Origin: Microstegium vimineum
Taxonomy: Eukaryota; Streptophyta; Magnoliopsida; Poales; Poaceae
NCBI GenBank assembly: GCA_022036555.1
Contig: CM039128.1
Coordinates: forward strand, 6,069,926 to 6,133,925
Length of the DNA: 64,000 nucleotides
Reading direction: 5' to 3'
Positions within the stretch are counted from its first letter, which is position 1; the number at the start of each line of letters is the position of its first letter. The translations under genes were made by a program, and so were the position numbers. Of the stretch, positions 58,746-64,000 are shown in pieces. The notes beneath the pieces are model-generated. The model worked only from the letters and a program-made list of their open reading frames with translations, ran no database searches and had not been told where the DNA came from.

Positions 58746-60439
58746 TGAAGATAGCGTCATGGGTGCACGATTTGTTTGGACCTACGCATCCTGCGCTCCT
58801 ATATATGTGAATCAGTGAATGCATGTGATGATGATGGTCCTTTGCATTGGTAGATCGATCAATGAGCCAGCCGAGAGACTCATCATGTGCATCGTGGACT
58901 ATATACGTTTACTGCTGCTCCGATCGATCGATCGATCGATCCTGCATAGATCTAGCCATCCAAGATCGGAGAGAGGGACAGCTTTCATGCATGCATATAT
59001 GCTCTTCAATTCATCCCCCGGCGGCCCTCCAATAATGCATCTGCTGCTCTGCTGCATGCTTCGTCGTCGCAGCTGATCATCAGTGACCGATGCATATGCT
59101 CCTGTCCCTTTCCCGATCGATCAACACGCTACTGCTCTCAATGGTACACGCATTCACCACCTTTCTAAAAGCTTGTTAATTGATACGGTACGTACACACT
59201 TGTAACGTCGTCATATTTTATTCCAACGACATTTCGTGGCCTCCAATTAATAATTGACACATTGGGCATTGCCAGTTGTGTTCTGCTTGCATGCATGGGT
59301 TGTATATATATGCTGATAGATGAGGGTAAAGGACAAGTCTATGGAAAAGCTGGAGCTCAATATACAAGCTTTGAAGTTTGAAACGAGATAGTATGGTTCC
59401 TTTGGTAGCTAGGCGCGCAGTAGGCACAGCCCGGCCCTAATAAAATATTTGTCGCCAAGATGAAATAGTAGTGTCATATAGCTTGCACACTGTCACTACA
59501 ACAATCTCGAATTGCCTGGTCTTTGTTGGCCACAAACCTTCAAACAAATTCACTCAAGGATAGAAGACAAGCGAATTTATTTTTTCTTTACGGTTTTGGC
59601 ACTCATGAATGATTTCCTTCGAGATTGGCCGCGCCATTTAAACTAGCACGCCTGACTTAATTTCCCAAAAGGATAAGAAAATGTTATAGCCGCCAAGTAA
59701 ATTAGTTTCCTTACATTGAGAGTCAGCAACCTCCAAGTAAATATATCCAACTATCAAGAAAACTAGTTTTCTTGAGAGCGAGTAGCCTCCAAGGAAATAT
59801 ATAGCAAGAGCAAAAAAAAAAAACCCATAAATTAGCAAAAATCCCTTACTATAAACCTCAAGGGAATGAAACATATAACTTGAAGCTTTACGTCAAAGCA
59901 CACTTACCACTACCTCGAAGTAACTTGGTTTAGTATAATATGAGGACGTGGACCAGATTCAACAACAGTTGGCAGTTGCTCAAGAAATCATAAGGATAGT
60001 GGTAAACGAAGAAGGTTGACCAATATTTTAGACAAATAGTAGCAAACATATGTAAGTTTATCACTGAGAGCATGCATGAAGGGAATACATTCTTTAACTA
60101 GGAAAGCGAGTTAGCGCGGGATCCAAAGCTCAAGAAGAAACTAGACCACTAATACGAATCTCAGATTATGTTGTCGGACCTCTTTTCGAGTAAAAAGTAA
60201 TATGTATGAATGACATTAGTTGCTCATGTAAGAATGATTTGTGTTTGTGAAACAATGATGAAAACAACACTACATACAATAATAACTTAATGTTGGTTCG
60301 TCAAACGAGAATGAATGTAATATGTCTGTCATCTATTTTTTGCTTCATATGTGTTTTCATTAGCAAAATTCAAATTCAAATTTAAATTATAATTTGAAAG
60401 GCATATTTTTAAATCTGGAAACCATTAACCAATGCAAGT
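58746..60439. other. Intergenic, no gene recognised
   Basis: Includes a (GATC)n tract at 58921-58942 and AT-rich DNA. CACTACAACAATC at about 59503 may be an isolated CACTA end. Confidence 0.42.
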
Positions 60440-61112
60440 AACTAATAACAACCGCCTTCGTTAAAGGTGTAATGGAGGCGGGGTTTTACAGGTAACTGCC
60501 TCGGTTCGATTAATATGTATTAACCGAGGCCGTTAAGAACCGTCTTGGTTAAGCCATGATTAATCGTGACCTTTCGTCCAAAAGCCGCCTCCACTGGGAC
60601 TAAAGGTCTTGCCACAAACCGGACTAAAGGTCCTCGCAACTTAAAAAAAAAACAATGCCTCCTATCGCTATGTCCTCTAAGATTTAATTTGAACCCAAGA
60701 CCTCATGCATTGTCTCACGTGTAGCTTATCACCCCATCTACACACCACATCTGATAATAGATGGGACATTTTTCTTTTGAACTAACCCATCGAAGCACTT
60801 TTAGTTTGGGTTAGTACTATTACCAACCGGGACTAAAGGTTCAAGAACATTTAATCTCATTGCGTAATACCAACCAGGATTAAAAGAGACTCTTTATTCC
60901 CGGTTGGTGGTTCCAATCGAGTCTAAAGGTACTGTAGCCGTTAGACAGAGGACTTTAGTCTCGGTTAGTATATAAAACCGATACTAATTCATTTTTATTC
61001 CCGGACACAAAATTCGTCGAAACTATTGCACATCGACTAAAGGCCCTTTTTCTACTAATGCTCGGTTAAGCCAAAGTTGCCGCCACGGTTAATTAAGATT
61101 CCTATAGTAGTG
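60440..61112. mobile_element. Two nested CACTA-like relics, right ends preserved
   Basis: An inner end, GGGCCCTTTTTCTACTAATG-type, stops at about 61061 (complement CATTAGTAGAAAAAG). It is preceded by TTCCCGGTTGGTGGTTCC and ACCAACCGGGACTAAAGG repeats. An outer end, GATTCCTATAGTAGTG, stops at about 61112 (complement CACTACTATAGGAATC). It goes with AACCGAGGC/GCCTCGGTT repeats at 60500-60560. Left ends are not resolved. A tRNA-like minus-strand stretch lies at 60670-60760. Confidence 0.5.
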
Positions 61113-61144
61113 AGGTCCAAAATCTATTATAGATACAAGTGAGT

Positions 61145-61230
61145 GAGGTGAAGTGGTATAGTAAGGTACACACGAGTGGAAGGTCTCAGGTTCGATTCCC
61201 GGTTAACGTGAAGCTCACGAATTTCGTGCG
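61145..61230 (+). repeat. tRNA-like sequence with Pol III A and B boxes
   Basis: A-box-like TGGTATAGTAAGG at 61154-61166 and an exact B box GGTTCGATTCC at 61189-61199, with tRNA-like spacing of about 22 bp between them. No cloverleaf acceptor stem is apparent, so a SINE-like or tRNA-derived relic is more likely than a tRNA gene. Confidence 0.5.
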
Positions 61231-62451
61231 AAAAATGGCACAATTTTCCTATCGAGATAAGACAACAATATGTGTTATATTGATGATGACGACCGATTGA
61301 GGTATGCAGCTACACGATAAATCAAGAATTAATCGATCTATATTACCCTGTTCTTCTACGTGAAGCTCTTCCAACTCCTTTGTTTTTATGCATTTCTTTT
61401 TGAGGGATTTTGCGGATGTTCTAGGTGGCCTTGCCAACCCTAGCTAGTACAGTACCCTCGACTTTGTATGGGTCTTTTAAGAAGCGTGCAAACGGTTTGC
61501 CTTGCAATTTCGATCTTCGTTCGCTGCAACTGTATCGGTCATGCGCAATCTAGGTGATCATCTAGGTGTGACCGGATTTATTAGAATCCACAGAGCTATA
61601 TATTTTCTAGAGTGTGAACTGAGTGTACATGCTAAACAGGCTCTAAGTTTCCAACATGTGCAACGACACACAAGTTGATAAACTACTTTCAATACAATAC
61701 AAGATGTCGGGCCAGTGCTAGCTGATTAAGATCGTATATTGTCTAACAATTATACTACATCTACATTAGTATAGTAGTTCTGAATTTTATGTATATATGT
61801 TCAGCGATTAGATCGAGAAGACTAAATTATATTATCTTAGCAGTATCAATTACCAAATCGCACGCGATGGCATTCACACAACTTGCCCAGCTGCTCGCGT
61901 CTATATATACTTGTGGAGTTATTTGAAAATGCGAGTATGCCAGTTACAACTTGCCACTCATCCAGATCTATCCTTGGATTATTTCTTTTCTACCTCTGAA
62001 AACAAAAGTATCTGCATGCCACGCTGTGAGTCCTAATAGTAACACATGGCATGAAAAATCTCCCAGGCCGGCATCGAAAGCACAATTACGTACGCAATTA
62101 ATACCGTACCTGCCACATGAAGAAAAATCTCCCAGCAGGCTGGGATCGAAAGCACAATTACGTCATCATCAATTGTTAATTTGTGTGCATCGATCGCTCT
62201 GCATCATATGTGAGCTCCAGCAGATACATACACATCTCTATCTTGTCGTACCATCATGCATGTGATCCGCGTTGTGTATATATAATCCAATAAAACTTGT
62301 CTTCTTATTAGGATTAATATAGCCAACAAGCTAGCAGTCGTGCTATATATTAGGCAGTACTTAATTACTTATCTATAAAAGCAGAGTAGTTAGGACAAAT
62401 GACAATAATGTACTACTGATCGACCGAAGCGCGACCTCCCCTGAATTGTAT
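61231..62451. other. Intergenic; one local duplication
   Basis: 62053-62165 holds a direct duplication with period near 68 bp (GAAAAATCTCCCAG then ATCGAAAGCACAATTACGT in each). The run TTCTAGGTGGCCTTGCCAAC at about 61419 is also found near 26156. No gene. Confidence 0.5.
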
Positions 62452-62750
62452 CACTGCTACAAGATTGATTATGCACAGCGCTGCCCCGACGGCCTCCGTG
62501 GTGGACACACACAGTCTGCCCGTCACGGTTATTCGGCGGTAGGCGTGGCTGGACGGCCACCGAAGCGCCAGCCGTCGGCCGACCTAACTTACCCGCCGCG
62601 GTAAACTCTGTATTTACGTACCGTGGCGGACATTTTAGAAAGTCCGCCTTGTAAAATTAAATCTATTTACCGTGGCAGACACATACAGATTTACTACGAC
62701 GGGTAAGTGGTATAACCTTCACCATAAATGCACAAAGTCGCCCCTTCTTT
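62452..62750 (+). mobile_element. Truncated CACTA end related to the 13848-15182 family
   Basis: CACTGCTACAAGATTGATTA then TGCACAGCG aligns with the 13848-15182 terminus (CACTACGTCAAAAACGATTT then TGCACAGCG). CCGCGGTAAA and TTTACCGTGGC subterminal repeats follow. The other end is not seen. Confidence 0.55.
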
Positions 62751-63180
62751 CCCATAGATCTTCCTTTTCTAAAACTTTTCGGGGGAGGCTTTGCCTTAAA
62801 AATTGATCATATCTTTGATTTGAGTTTTAAGAGCTTAGACTTAGGGAGGAGGACACCACAAGAGGTACATAAAAACTCCCATCCTCTCCTTCCATCCTTC
62901 ATCTCTTTCCATCACTAGCTTTCTCTAGATGTAAATCTAAATATAGATCTAGATCCATTTAATTTCATGGAGGAGATATAAATCTTATGTTTCTTTAGCT
63001 CTAGATTCATTATGGATGCTTGAAAGCTCTTCCATCATCATTGCACTCTCTTTTTTCATAATTCTTTAACTCTAGATTCATCATGTATGCATGAAAGCTC
63101 TCTCCCATCGTCATTGAGACTCTTTTTCATGATTTTGGATGTAAATCATCATTTTTTTCTTTCTAATTCTTCTTTATTGG
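62751..63180. other. Intergenic
   Basis: A near-duplicate CTTTA(G)CTCTAGATTCAT ... TGAAAGCTCT occurs at about 62994 and 63065. No gene. Confidence 0.45.
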
Positions 63181-64000
63181 TGTAACACCCAAAAACTTGC
63201 ATTCTTTGAAATAGATTAAAATTGATTTAAATGCATTTTAGTGGACATTATAATATAGGAAAATGATTAAGCTTTCATTAAATAAAATGGATCATATGGT
63301 AGAAACATTTTTGTTGCATTCATGCTGCTGCATAGTGTTTTTGTATTGATTGGCATTTTCAAAAATTCAAACTAGATGTTCAAAGGTGCTTTGAAATTGG
63401 TTTTTGAATTCCAGAAATAAATGAAAAACAATTTCTTTTCCCTCCCTCTCTCTTTCTCCCTTCTCGGCCCAGTCCAGCAACCCCCCCTCTCCCCCTTGCC
63501 GCATGGGCTTGCCCCAGCCCAGCTCCCGCTCGCAGGAGGCCCAGCAGGCCCGCTCGGCGCCCCAACCCGCAGAGCAGGCGCGCTCACCCCTTCTCCCTCG
63601 CTGGCAGACGGGCCCCGCGCGTCAGCCGCACGCCCCACCTTCCTTCTTCCTCCCCTCTCCTTTCCTTCCCCGCGCGTCGGCGCCTTCCTTCTCGGCCGAG
63701 CGGAATTGGAGCTCGGATTGATTCCCTTCTTTCACCGTCGCGCCTCCGGGCTATAAAAGCCGAGCCCTGAATCCCACCGCATCCACCTAGCCCTCTCGGA
63801 GCACCACAGAGCGTCCAACCGCCGCCCTAGCCCTAGCTCCGCGCCGCCGTCGGAGCTCCGCCGTCAGGATACACTAGCGCTGCCTTCAACCGCTCCCCGA
63901 GCTTCGCATGGTGGTAAGAGAGCCCCCAGGAGCTCGCTGACCCTCTCTTTTCCCTCTGGTTTGGCCGCGTGAGTCCTCTCCGCGCCCGCCGGCGTAACCG
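63181..64000 (+). mobile_element. 5' part of an LTR-type element, runs off the window
   Basis: TGTAACACCC at 63181 opens an AT-rich lead. A CT-rich run (63437-63465), a GC-rich leader with TATA box CTATAAAAG at 63751-63759, and GAGCTTCGCATGG at 63899 follow. The order and several motifs mirror the minus-strand element at 55190-58240. No coding domain. A host-gene promoter is the alternative, since the TATA box and CT/GC-rich leader also suit one. Confidence 0.45.

Noticed and set aside
61154..61200. Functional tRNA gene
   Set aside because: A and B boxes are present but I could not build an acceptor stem or anticodon arm; tRNA-derived relic is more likely.
63372..63756. Short genes at the end of the window
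   Set aside because: Pro/Ala/Ser-rich translations of a GC-rich leader, open on both strands, no motif.
1..64000. A novel bacterial-type system (CRISPR, defence island, phage, operon)
   Set aside because: Spliced genes, plant families and plant transposons show a plant nuclear genome; no spaced direct-repeat array or gene cluster of that kind is present.

Overview
This window reads as nuclear DNA from a grass, probably a panicoid such as sorghum, sugarcane, Miscanthus or maize. The evidence is GC-rich coding exons in AT-rich surroundings, GT-AG introns, Stowaway MITEs with TA target sites, CACTA transposons with grass-type subterminal repeats (for example TTTGCCGAGTGCC and GTCCCGGTTGGT), nested Ty3/Gypsy and Copia-type LTR elements, and a DUF4220/DUF594 gene of the kind expanded in grasses. 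There are no operons, CRISPR arrays, rRNA genes or prophages. The species is an inference.

Layout. 1-540: 3' part of a SINA-like E3 ligase gene, cut by the window edge. 0.5-19.7 kb: a nest of transposable elements. It holds a deleted Gypsy-like element with paired 252/251-bp LTRs (3478-6355), a Ulp1-like (C48) peptidase exon pair interrupted at 7093 by a second Gypsy element (5' LTR 7094-7923, broken gag-pol to about 12960), and a minus-strand CACTA transposase gene (Transposase_24 type) split by a 1335-bp CACTA element (13848-15182, TSD CAT). 19.7-21.5 kb: a DUF4220/DUF594 gene with one in-frame stop. 21.5-30 kb: intergenic DNA with a 2.1-kb inverted-repeat element sitting in a TA microsatellite, a minisatellite and several MITEs.

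30.1-35.0 kb: a complete 20-exon villin gene (844 aa, six gelsolin repeats, no headpiece). 36.0-37.6 kb: a decayed PHO2/UBC24-like E2 N-terminal region carrying a 573-bp hAT-like MITE with an 8-bp TSD. 40.1-44.3 kb: a complete FDM/IDN2-like gene (zf-XS, XS, coiled coil, XH; 622 aa) of the RNA-directed DNA methylation pathway. 45.5-48.0 kb: a RAV-like AP2 gene split inside its AP2 domain by a 1958-bp solo LTR with a 5-bp TSD. 48-64 kb: no convincing gene; MITEs, a hAT-like element, a 3.4-kb CACTA element (55058-58473, TSD CAG) carrying retroelement-like DNA, other CACTA relics, and the start of an LTR-type element at 63181 that runs off the window.

The functional genes are independent loci (actin bundling; small-RNA-guided DNA methylation). 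The main biology visible is transposon insertion history: two host genes and two transposon genes are interrupted, and several events can be dated relative to each other by exact target-site duplications. I saw no undescribed multi-gene system.
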